Positions 1 through 6,303 of a stretch of DNA of 9,256 bases are shown here, piece after piece. The position numbers and the translations under genes are program-made. The DNA is taken from assembly GCA_002479245.1 (NCBI GenBank), contig DLMG01000268.1:1-9256 (forward strand), written 5' to 3'. Position 1 is the stretch's first letter, and each line of letters opens with the position of its first letter. The DNA comes from Verrucomicrobia subdivision 3 bacterium UBA7542. Lineage in GTDB: Bacteria > Verrucomicrobiota > Verrucomicrobiia > Limisphaerales > UBA11358. A model generated the notes under the pieces. That model did no database searches, was not told the origin of the DNA, and worked only from the letters and a program-made list of their open reading frames with translations.

Positions 1-843
1 GTGACATGGGGGTGCGGCAACGCCGTTAAAGCTGCCGCGCTCGATGTGCGGGAGAAGATGTTCGCCGTGGTCGAGCGAGCACTGGGCTTGTCCCGCGACA
101 CGCTTTACCTTGAAGCCGAGAAGGTCAAGTGCCGAACCCGCCCGGATTTTGAACTGCCGTTGCGGAACTTCGTCATCAGCGGAATTCAGACGCCGCAGGG
201 GAACTTTATTGGCGGACCCATTCTCGGCAGCGGCGTGTTCATGCCTGAGTTCACATCGGCCTTGAGCGATCCGGAAACCAGCCAGGGCGGGCACCCCAAC
301 GTTCATTACACGGTGGGCGCAGCCGCCGCCATTTTGGAGATCGACAAACAAACCGGCCGGATGCGAGTGCTCAAAGCGGTCCTCGCGGTGGATGCCGGCA
401 AAGCGATTCACCCCGAATTGGTGAAAGGACAGGTCGTGGGCGGGATGCTGCAAGGCCTGGCGACGGTCCTCTACGAAGACATCCGTTACGACCTGAAAGG
501 CAAGTTATTGAATGCCAATTTCACCGATTACAAAATTCCGACGGCGCTGGATCTGCCGGACGAGATTGTGCCGATTATCGTCGAGGTGCCGCAGCCGGAC
601 GGTCCGTTCGGGGCGCGCGGGATTGGCGAACATACGATGATCCCGGCTGCGGCCCTGGTGGCCAACGCCGTGGAAGATGCCGTCGGCCTGAGAATCAAAC
701 GCCTGCCGCTCACGGCGGAGAAAGTGGCCCTGGAATTGCACGGGATTTCGTATGACGACGTGAAGGGGTCATACATGGGGCTGTGCTTTGCGGGCCAGCC
801 CGATGCCTACGATTTTCGCACAACCGGTGGACGGAAAAAGTAA
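1..843 (+). CDS. Molybdopterin-dependent hydroxylase large subunit (xanthine dehydrogenase / aldehyde oxidase family), C-terminal part
   Basis: This is the C-terminal portion of a molybdenum-cofactor-binding large subunit. These enzymes hydroxylate purines, aldehydes or aromatic heterocycles, usually with an FeS subunit and a FAD subunit. The frame is open from base 1, so the first GTG is probably an internal valine and the true start lies upstream. By residue of the visible part: a cofactor-domain stretch with QGLATVLYED at 151-160, NANFTDYKIP at 171-180, and GPFGARGIGE at 201-210. In the known family the glutamate of the GxGE motif (here E210) is the catalytic base that activates the Mo-bound hydroxyl. 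The usual ending, a helix rich in AANAV followed by LPLTAEKV, is at 218-242, with a short extra tail to residue 280. Substrate cannot be told from this part. No partner subunit lies downstream, so the FeS and FAD subunits, if present, are upstream of the window. Confidence 0.88.
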   Translation: MTWGCGNAVKAAALDVREKMFAVVERALGLSRDTLYLEAEKVKCRTRPDFELPLRNFVISGIQTPQGNFIGGPILGSGVFMPEFTSALSDPETSQGGHPNVHYTVGAAAAILEIDKQTGRMRVLKAVLAVDAGKAIHPELVKGQVVGGMLQGLATVLYEDIRYDLKGKLLNANFTDYKIPTALDLPDEIVPIIVEVPQPDGPFGARGIGEHTMIPAAALVANAVEDAVGLRIKRLPLTAEKVALELHGISYDDVKGSYMGLCFAGQPDAYDFRTTGGRKK

Positions 844-1372
844 CAAGCGCCGGCCAACTGGCGGGCGAGAAGGAGGGCCTTTCCGATTGGCGGGGCTTTA
901 CCGGACAACCCCTGTGCCGACGCCTTCATCCGTAAAATCTCCAGCAGCACGGAATGCGGCACGCGGTCATCGACTAACGAGACCTTTTCAGCGACGGCCA
1001 CTTGGACCCCGCCGGGTCCAAGCAGGGCATCCGCCACGAAGTACGCCAGATGGGCGTCATCAAGCGCAACCTCGTCGCCTGGATGGAAGAGCACGAATAC
1101 GAATCCGTTGCCCAGCTCAAAGGCCGCCTGAGCCGGAAGAAATGCCCTGAGCCGAGTGCCTTCGAGCGTGCGCATTCCATGAAGGCCATTTCACAGTTCG
1201 TGATCGCCAAATGGATTTTAAGTTCAATGCTCCTCCATCATCTCCTCCCCAGTGGGCCGGATTGGGCACCAGCTAACGGCCTTTGCGATTCACAACCAAA
1301 TCAATCCCTTGTTTGAGGCCATGTCCCTTGCTCCACTACTGAGCCGCACTCCGAAAGTGTTGGGGAAAGTGC
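844..1372. other. Gene-poor, decayed intergenic region
   Basis: The stretch between the hydroxylase stop and the rpsO promoter contains no intact gene that I can support. It contains short open frames on both strands, but the only one with recognisable protein similarity is the dihydroorotate dehydrogenase-like tail at 978-1199, annotated separately. That frame is closed upstream by stops at 933 and 975. No convincing terminator follows the hydroxylase gene. Nothing recognisable remains between 1200 and 1372. Confidence 0.5.
978..1199 (+). pseudogene. C-terminal remnant of a dihydroorotate dehydrogenase-like protein
   Basis: Frame 3 carries WMEEHEYESVAQLKG at 1080-1124, followed by KCPEPSAFERAHSMKAISQF ending at 1199. 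From memory this matches the C-terminal tail of the bacterial dihydroorotate dehydrogenase-like family, which typically reads WMEEHEYESV..KGSMSQ..CPDPAAFERA.YM. The flavin-binding barrel is absent: the frame is blocked by stops at 933 and 975, and only about 70 residues remain of a protein usually longer than 300. The frame then runs on to 1316 without similarity. I read it as the relic of a gene lost by deletion and decay. The family assignment rests on motif recognition, not on an alignment. Confidence 0.55.
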
Positions 1373-1401
1373 TTTACACCCCGGCGGTGAATAACTATTA
1401 T
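1373..1401 (+). promoter_or_regulatory. Sigma70-like promoter of rpsO
   Basis: A -35 box TTTACA (1373-1378) and a -10 box TATTAT (1396-1401) are separated by 17 bp, a near-consensus arrangement. Transcription would start near 1408, only about 12 nt before the rpsO ATG at 1420. That leader has no Shine-Dalgarno sequence. Confidence 0.6.
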
Positions 1402-1419
1402 CCGCCATTCTAATTGAAT

Positions 1420-1677
1420 ATGGAAGCGAAGACAAAGACGATTGACCAATTTAAGTTGCATGGCAAGGACACGGGTTCGGCGGATGTGCAGATTGCGCTG
1501 CTGACCCAGCGGATCAACCATTTAACCGAACATTTGCAGACGAACAAAAAGGATCACAGTTCGCGCCGCGGGTTGTTGATGATGGTCGGCCAGCGCCGGC
1601 GCCTGCTCGAATACCTTCAAAACATAGATTTGAACCGCTATCAGGCGGTCACGAAGAAATTGAAGCTGCGCCACTGA
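1420..1677 (+). CDS. rpsO: 30S ribosomal protein S15
   Basis: S15 is a primary binder of the 16S rRNA central domain. It organises the three-way junction on which S6 and S18 then assemble. The 85-residue product (E. coli has 89) carries the family's conserved core: [19 protein letters not shown] at about 18-36, then [11 protein letters not shown] at about 44-54, then QRRRLLEYL at about 59-67, with the basic C-terminus KLRH. ATG 1420 is preferred over the in-frame TTG at 1414 because it gives the usual length and TTG would be the weaker start. The gene has its own promoter immediately upstream and its own terminator overlapping the stop codon. It precedes pnp, the classical rpsO-pnp order seen in many bacteria. 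Confidence 0.95.
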   Translation: MEAKTKTIDQFKLHGKDTGSADVQIALLTQRINHLTEHLQTNKKDHSSRRGLLMMVGQRRRLLEYLQNIDLNRYQAVTKKLKLRH

Positions 1678-1701
1678 ATTTGCGGAGGTGCGGCTTTTTT
1701 T
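1663..1701 (+). terminator. Intrinsic terminator overlapping the end of rpsO
   Basis: Left arm GCTGCGCC (1665-1672) pairs with right arm GGTGCGGC (1687-1694) over 8 bp with two G-U pairs. The loop is 14 nt and seven Ts follow (1695-1701). The A residues at 1663-1664 can extend the stem into the T tract. The left arm lies inside the last rpsO codons, so ribosomes finishing S15 would interfere with hairpin formation. Confidence 0.6.
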
Positions 1702-1753
1702 CAGCCAGCCGCCTTTCGCTCTCGAATTTGAGCTGGAAACGCGAACGGCTCGA

Positions 1754-1783
1754 TTCCCAAACCGAAATCATCGCGAATAAAAA
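1754..1783 (+). promoter_or_regulatory. Weak candidate promoter for pnp
   Basis: TTCCCA (1754-1759) and TAAAAA (1778-1783), each 4 of 6 to sigma70 consensus, are 18 bp apart in the rpsO-pnp gap. A separate pnp promoter would be needed if the rpsO terminator is efficient. The match is weak and could be chance. Confidence 0.25.
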
Positions 1784-1810
1784 ATCCGTTGCCCCTGGGA
1801 AATTTCAATC

Positions 1811-1832
1811 AGCTCCGAAAGCGTTCGGAGTT
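1811..1832 (+). promoter_or_regulatory. Stem-loop in the pnp leader
   Basis: CTCCGAA (1813-1819) and TTCGGAG (1824-1830) form a perfect 7-bp stem around the tetraloop AGCG. One G-U and one A-U pair extend it to 9 bp. It lies 36 nt before the pnp ATG and has no T tract, so it is not a terminator. In E. coli the pnp leader hairpin is cut by RNase III and mediates PNPase autoregulation; a similar role here is inference from position. Confidence 0.4.
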
Positions 1833-1868
1833 CACTGAAGTTCCTCCGGTGGCAATGGGCAAGTTCAT

Positions 1869-4013
1869 ATGCCAGAAAAAATCACCGCCCAGGTGGGCGA
1901 CAAACAAATAATCATTGAAACCGGAAAACTCGCCAAACAGGCGGACGGCGCCGTAACCGTCCAGCTCGGCGAAACCATCGTCATCGTGGCCGCGGTGGCC
2001 GCCACCAAGGCCAAGGAAGGCCAGGACTTTTTCCCCTTGACCGTTGACTACCGCGAAAAAGCCGCGGCGGCGGGCATGTTCCCCGGCGGCTACTTCAAAC
2101 GCGAAGGCCGTCCAACGGAAAAGGAAATTCTCACCTGCCGGCTTACCGACCGTCCGATTCGCCCGCTCTTTCCCAAGGGTTGGTACAATGAAGTGCAGGT
2201 GCAAACCGTCGTTCTCAGCGCCGACGGCCAGAACGACCCCGACATCCTCAGCATCATCGGCGCGTCCGCGTCGCTGATGGTCAGCGACATTCCGTGGGAC
2301 GGCCCGCTCGGCGCCGTGCGCGTCGGCCGCGTCAAAGGGAAATTCATTGCCAACCCAACGCACGCCGAAATGGCTGAGAGCGACCTCGACCTCGTTTACG
2401 TAGGCAACACGAATGACATCGTGATGTATGAAGGTTCGGCCAAAGAAATTCCCGAAGCCGACTTCAATGCCGCGTTGAAATATGCGCACGAAGTCATCCA
2501 ACCGCTTATCACCACGCAAAAGGAACTCACCGCCAAGGCCGGCAAAAAGAAACGCGAAATCACGCTCAACATCGTCCCCGACGAAATTCTTCAGGAAGCC
2601 AGGAAGCTCGCTGGCGACCGTTTTGTGCCGGCGTTGCTCACGCCCGGCAAACTCGCCCGCGAAGCCGCTTGCAACGCCATCCAGGAGGAGGTTGGCGCAA
2701 AACTCGTTGAAAAATTCGGCGCGGAAAAAGTCACTGACTTTGTCATCAACGACGCGTTTTACTACATCCAAAAGGAAGCCGTCCGCGGTTTGATTTTGAA
2801 CCACGGCAAACGTCTCGACGGCCGCGCCTTTGATGTCGTGCGCCCGATTTCAAGCGAGGTCGGCATTTTGCCGCGCGCCCATGGTTCGGCGTTGTTCTGC
2901 CGTGGCGAAACCCAGGCGGTCACGCTGGCCACGCTCGGCACCGGTGACGACACGCAGGAATTTGATTCCTACACCGGCGGCGGCAGCGAGAAGAAATTCA
3001 TCCTGCACTACAACTTCCCGAACTTCTCCGTCGGTGAAACCGGCCGCATCAGCGGTCCGGGCCGGCGCGAGATCGGCCACGGCGCGCTCGCCGAGCGCAG
3101 CATCGAACCAATGATTCCGCTGGAGAATTATCCCTACACCATCCGCGTCACCAGCGAGATCATGGAATCCAACGGCTCGACCTCCATGGCGAGCGTTTGC
3201 GGCGGCACGCTGGCGTTGATGGATGCGGGCGTTCCGATGATCCGTCCGGTGGCCGGCATCAGCGTCGGCATCTGCACCGAACTCGACGCGAACAAAAAGA
3301 TTTCCAAATACCAGCTCCTCACCGACATCATCGGCTGGGAAGATCATTATTGCGACATGGATTGCAAGATTGCCGGAACGGAAAAGGGCATCACCGGTTT
3401 CCAGCTCGACCTGAAGTTGAAGGGACTGCCGCACGCCATCATGGCCGAGGCGATTGAAAAGACCCGCGTCGCGCGGATGCACATTCTCGGCGAAATGGCC
3501 AAGACCCTCGCCGAACCGCGCAAGGAAATCAGCAAATACGCGCCGCGCATTCAAACGGTCAAGATCAACCCCGAAAAAATCGGCGCGCTCATCGGTCCGG
3601 GCGGCAAGAACATCAAGCGCCTCGTCGAGGAATCCGGCTGTGAAATTGACATTGAAGACGACGGCACGGTGAACATTTTCTCCGTCTCGCCGGAAGGCAT
3701 GAAGATCGCACTCGACGCCATCACCGGCATGACCGCCGAGGCCGAGATTGGCAAAATCTATCGTGGCAAAGTTGTCACGATCAAGGAATTCGGCTGTTTT
3801 GTGGAATTCCTGCCCGGCAAGGACGGCTTGGTTCACATCAGCGAACTGGCCAATTTCCGCGTCAAGAAAACCGAGGACATCGTCAAGGTCGGCGATGACA
3901 TAACGGTCAAATGCCTCGGGGTGGACGAAAAGGGCAGGGTGCGTTTGTCGCGCAAGGCCGCGATGGAAGACCGTGACAAGGAAGCAGCAGCGACCGCGAC
4001 CGAAGCCAAATAA
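1869..4013 (+). CDS. pnp: Polyribonucleotide nucleotidyltransferase (PNPase)
   Basis: PNPase is the phosphorolytic 3'-5' exoribonuclease that releases nucleoside diphosphates from RNA. It acts as a trimer and often docks on RNase E in the degradosome. The 714 residues match the usual length. Domain order: first RNase PH fold about 10-145 with the RNA-contacting loop [12 protein letters not shown] (75-86); all-helical linker about 150-300; second RNase PH fold about 310-545; KH domain about 560-620 with the GPGG loop at 576-579; S1 domain about 625-697. Catalytic features are intact: the phosphate-binding SNGSTSMAS segment (434-442) and the two metal-binding aspartates D492 and D498 in EDHYCDMDC, equivalent to E. 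coli D486 and D492. ATG 1869 gives the canonical N-terminus, without a clear Shine-Dalgarno. A strong terminator follows. Confidence 0.97.
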   Translation: MPEKITAQVGDKQIIIETGKLAKQADGAVTVQLGETIVIVAAVAATKAKEGQDFFPLTVDYREKAAAAGMFPGGYFKREGRPTEKEILTCRLTDRPIRPLFPKGWYNEVQVQTVVLSADGQNDPDILSIIGASASLMVSDIPWDGPLGAVRVGRVKGKFIANPTHAEMAESDLDLVYVGNTNDIVMYEGSAKEIPEADFNAALKYAHEVIQPLITTQKELTAKAGKKKREITLNIVPDEILQEARKLAGDRFVPALLTPGKLAREAACNAIQEEVGAKLVEKFGAEKVTDFVINDAFYYIQKEAVRGLILNHGKRLDGRAFDVVRPISSEVGILPRAHGSALFCRGETQAVTLATLGTGDDTQEFDSYTGGGSEKKFILHYNFPNFSVGETGRISGPGRREIGHGALAERSIEPMIPLENYPYTIRVTSEIMESNGSTSMASVCGGTLALMDAGVPMIRPVAGISVGICTELDANKKISKYQLLTDIIGWEDHYCDMDCKIAGTEKGITGFQLDLKLKGLPHAIMAEAIEKTRVARMHILGEMAKTLAEPRKEISKYAPRIQTVKINPEKIGALIGPGGKNIKRLVEESGCEIDIEDDGTVNIFSVSPEGMKIALDAITGMTAEAEIGKIYRGKVVTIKEFGCFVEFLPGKDGLVHISELANFRVKKTEDIVKVGDDITVKCLGVDEKGRVRLSRKAAMEDRDKEAAATATEAK

Positions 4014-4032
4014 TCCTGGCAAAATCAATTCC

Positions 4033-4066
4033 AGCGCGAACGGGAAACCGTCCGCGCTTTTTATTT
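4033..4066 (+). terminator. Intrinsic terminator of pnp
   Basis: AGCGCG (4033-4038) pairs with CGCGCT (4053-4058). After one A/C mismatch, ACGG pairs with CCGT around a GAAA tetraloop, and the stem is followed directly by a T-rich tract to 4066. This isolates the downstream island from housekeeping transcription. Confidence 0.85.
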
Positions 4067-4128
4067 ACCATTGCCCAAAGACGCGAAGATTGACGCTGAA
4101 AGATCCTCGGCGCACACTCGTACCGCTC

Positions 4129-4230
4129 ATGTTCGAACAAGCTTTCAGAAATATTGACGACATTCTGCATGGTATTGAAGCGCCGAACTTCTACGTCGGA
4201 CAAATATTTCCAGACCATTTTTGTGTATGA
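4129..4230 (+). pseudogene. 33-codon remnant with an HsdM-like N-terminus
   Basis: This small frame begins MFEQAFRNIDDILH. From memory that closely matches the opening residues of type I restriction-modification methylases (HsdM, typically MFEQAFKNIDDILHKDAG). The HsdM similarity stops abruptly after residue 14. The remaining 19 residues, ending IFPDHFCV, do not match anything I know. Its TGA (4228-4230) overlaps the ATG of the helicase gene as ATGA, the usual mark of translational coupling. The simplest reading is a large internal deletion that fused the start of hsdM to the last codons of whatever gene originally preceded the helicase. HsdS and HsdR are absent. Alternatively it is a functional short leader peptide, or the resemblance is coincidental. 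Confidence 0.45.
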
Positions 4231-5633
4231 GCTATAACGCGCCACGCGCTCTGGAACTGCTCCGACTGGGAACACAGAACCCTGACACTTGCTTCCATGA
4301 TGGGCAGGAAGATGCAATTCGTCATGTGGTTGAAGGCCGGGGGCGTCTGCTGGTCGTGCAAAAGACCGGATGGGGCAAAAGCTTCGTCTATTTCATCGCC
4401 ACCAAGCTGCTGCGTGAACAAGGCGTCGGCCCGGCTCTTTTGATTTCACCACTGCTGGCACTGATGCGGAACCAGATTGCGGCGGCAGAGAGGATGGGCG
4501 TGCATGCGCGTACCATCAACTCAGACAACCAAGAAGAATGGACGGTGGTGGAAGCGGCGCTCGGACACAGCGAAGTGGACATTCTGCTTATCTCACCCGA
4601 ACGATTGGCGAACGAGCATTTCCGAACCGAGGTGTTGGCGCGATTCGCCGGACGGATTTCCTTGTTGGTGATTGATGAGGCGCACTGCATCTCCGATTGG
4701 GGGCATGATTTCCGGCCACATTACCGGCTGCTGGAGCGAATCGTGCGCACATTGCCGCCGAATCTCCGCCTGCTGGCGACAACGGCTACGGCCAATAATC
4801 GTGTGCTTGACGATTTACAAACAGTACTGGGACCACACCTGACCGTTTCGCGCGGTGATCTGGCGCGCCCTTCACTCTTTCTTCAATCCATCCGGCTGCC
4901 CAGCCAAGCGGAACGGTTGGCGTGGTTGGCGCAACAACTGCCAACGCTTCAAGGTAGCGGAATCATTTACACGCTGACGGTGCGGGATGCGACGCAGGTG
5001 GCGAAATGGCTTCGGTCGCGCGGGCTTAACGTTCAATCCTACACTGGAGAAACAGGCGAGCGGCGACCGCAACTCGAACAAGATTTGCTGAATAATCAGG
5101 TGAAGGCGCTGGTGGCGACAACTGCGCTGGGTATGGGTTTCGATAAACCTAACCTCGCTTTCGTTATTCATTTTCAGACACCAAGTTCGGTGGTGGCCTA
5201 TTACCAACAAGTTGGACGCGCCGGCCGGGCGCTAGAATCGGCGTATGGAGTGCTTTTGAGTGGGCAGGAAGAAGCGGAGATTAACGACTACTTCATTGAG
5301 AGTGCGTTTCCCCTCCCGCATAGAAGTGGAACAGGTACTGGCGGCATTACACACAGCACCGGGTGGGCTTTCAATCAACGAATTGATGGTGAAGGTCAAT
5401 GCGAGTTGGGGACGACTCAACAAGGCGGTGCAGTTAATGTCGCTCGAATCGCCCGCTCCCATCGTCAAACAAGGCAGCAAATGGACGCTGACCACGACAA
5501 CTTTGGCCAATTCTTTCTGGCAACGGGCCGAGCGGCTGACAGCGTTGCGTCGCGTCGAACAGGAACAAATGCAGCAATACGTTGCCTTGCCTTCAGGCCA
5601 CATGGAATTCCTCGTCCGGGCATTGGATGGTGA
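4227..5633 (+). CDS. recQ: RecQ-family ATP-dependent DNA helicase, N-terminal part of a frameshifted helicase-PRTase gene
   Basis: The helicase core is complete. By residue from ATG 4227: motif 0 FHDGQEDAI (23-31), Walker A QKTGWGKS (45-52), motif Ia ISPLLALMRNQ (73-83), Walker B DEAH (150-153) continuing into the RecQ-type loop CISDWGHDFRPHY, motif III LATTATA (183-189), motif V TALGMGFD (299-306), and motif VI QQVGRAGRA (327-335). Such proteins unwind DNA 3'-5' using ATP. Walker A with TGWGKS, and the attached PRTase, mark a RecQ-like subfamily distinct from the housekeeping RecQ. Family-like sequence ends at FIESAFP, P362 at 5310. The rest of this frame to 5633 is unrelated read-through, because the protein continues in the +1 frame. 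ATG 4227 is chosen over TTG 4221 because it overlaps the upstream stop. No promoter or Shine-Dalgarno is evident. Confidence 0.85.
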   Translation: MSYNAPRALELLRLGTQNPDTCFHDGQEDAIRHVVEGRGRLLVVQKTGWGKSFVYFIATKLLREQGVGPALLISPLLALMRNQIAAAERMGVHARTINSDNQEEWTVVEAALGHSEVDILLISPERLANEHFRTEVLARFAGRISLLVIDEAHCISDWGHDFRPHYRLLERIVRTLPPNLRLLATTATANNRVLDDLQTVLGPHLTVSRGDLARPSLFLQSIRLPSQAERLAWLAQQLPTLQGSGIIYTLTVRDATQVAKWLRSRGLNVQSYTGETGERRPQLEQDLLNNQVKALVATTALGMGFDKPNLAFVIHFQTPSSVVAYYQQVGRAGRALESAYGVLLSGQEEAEINDYFIESAFPLPHRSGTGTGGITHSTGWAFNQRIDGEGQCELGTTQQGGAVNVARIARSHRQTRQQMDADHDNFGQFFLATGRAADSVASRRTGTNAAIRCLAFRPHGIPRPGIGW

Positions 5634-6303
5634 TCCTAGTCAATTTCATCCACCCAATCTTCCGGCATTATCGACGACAGCAGATGAGGTGCTGGTTCGC
5701 GAAGCCGTCGCCTTTCTGCGGCGCACGAGTCTGCCGTTGGAGTCACGGAAGCAATGGCCAACTGGCGGGCTGCCTCATATGAATGTCAGTGGACGGATCG
5801 CGCCCGAGCGACAGATGCAACCCGGCAAGGTTCTTTGCGTTTGGGGGGATGCCGGATGGGGCGCGCTGGTTCGGCGGGGGAAGTATCATGATCGCCGGTT
5901 TGCCGATGACCTCGTGAATGCTTGTGAAAGGCTTGTGCGCGAATGGTCGCCTCAGCCGGCTCCAGCTTGGGTGACATGCATTCCGTCCCGTCGGTATCCC
6001 GAGCTGGTGCCAGATTTTGCGCGCCGACTTGCCACGGCTTTGAATTTGCCGTTTCATCTGGCGTTGGAAAAGACAGACGACCGCCCGGAGCAAAAGACCA
6101 TGGCTAATAGCAGTCAACAGGCACGCAACATTGACGGTTCACTCGCCGTGAATGTTGGAGCCTTGCCAGCGGGGCCGGTGCTGCTCGTGGATGACATGGT
6201 AGATTCACAGTGGACGCTGACCGTTGCCGCTTGGTTGTTGACTGCCGATGGGGGCCGGTTGGTATATCCTCTGGCTCTGGCCTCAACCGCAAACGCCGAA
6301 TGA
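5260..6303 (+). CDS. C-terminal part of the helicase-PRTase: linker plus ComFC-like phosphoribosyltransferase domain
   Basis: This frame continues the helicase. Family-like sequence starts at SRIEVEQ (5314), right where the upstream frame loses it. The GTG at 5260 is only the first possible start inside the overlap and its first 18 codons look spurious. Joined by a +1 shift the product would be 691 residues. The linker has a predicted winged-helix-like stretch (about 364-430 of the joined protein). The RecQ zinc-binding region that should follow has no cysteines. A type I PRTase-like domain occupies about 540-690. It includes CIPSRRYPEL, a QARNIDGSLAVN segment resembling the Q..R..N motif of ComFC, and the PRPP-binding-type motif VLLVDDMVDSQWT (651-663). 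The two aspartates are kept but the usual glycine is missing. The stop overlaps the next start as ATGA. Confidence 0.75.
   Translation: MGRKKRRLTTTSLRVRFPSRIEVEQVLAALHTAPGGLSINELMVKVNASWGRLNKAVQLMSLESPAPIVKQGSKWTLTTTTLANSFWQRAERLTALRRVEQEQMQQYVALPSGHMEFLVRALDGDPSQFHPPNLPALSTTADEVLVREAVAFLRRTSLPLESRKQWPTGGLPHMNVSGRIAPERQMQPGKVLCVWGDAGWGALVRRGKYHDRRFADDLVNACERLVREWSPQPAPAWVTCIPSRRYPELVPDFARRLATALNLPFHLALEKTDDRPEQKTMANSSQQARNIDGSLAVNVGALPAGPVLLVDDMVDSQWTLTVAAWLLTADGGRLVYPLALASTANAE
5307..5317 (+). other. Site of +1 frame change (CCC-C run) inside the helicase-PRTase gene
   Basis: Helicase similarity ends in frame 3 at TTT CCC (5307-5312). The continuation reads in frame 1 from TCC CGC (5314). 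Both frames are open from 5236 to 5633, so homology rather than stops places the junction here. Four consecutive Cs (5310-5313) allow tRNA-Pro to slip +1 from CCC to CCC, giving F-P-S-R. The same run is also a likely place for a one-base insertion, real or from sequencing. Confidence 0.6.

Noticed and set aside
807..1175. 122-codon minus-strand frame downstream of the hydroxylase gene
   Set aside because: It overlaps the recognisable plus-strand dihydroorotate dehydrogenase-like tail and resembles no protein I know.
1321..1413. 30-codon frame directly before rpsO, ending one base before a TTG
   Set aside because: It contains the strong rpsO promoter, has no ribosome binding site and resembles nothing. 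It is probably chance.
1809..2804. 331-codon open frame on the minus strand opposite pnp
   Set aside because: It is antisense to well-supported PNPase codons. Long antisense frames are expected from high-GC third positions, and the translation shows no family motif.
2850..4028. 392-codon open frame on the minus strand opposite pnp
   Set aside because: Same reason: it is fully covered by conserved PNPase sequence, and its composition is rich in D, G, F and V as antisense of GC-rich codons.
4154..4182. TTGACG as a promoter for the helicase gene
   Set aside because: No acceptable -10 box lies 16-19 bp downstream.
5313..5633. C-terminal 107 residues of the helicase frame as a genuine domain
   Set aside because: This stretch lacks helicase-family features and is rich in G, T, R and Q, while the overlapping +1 frame carries the expected continuation.
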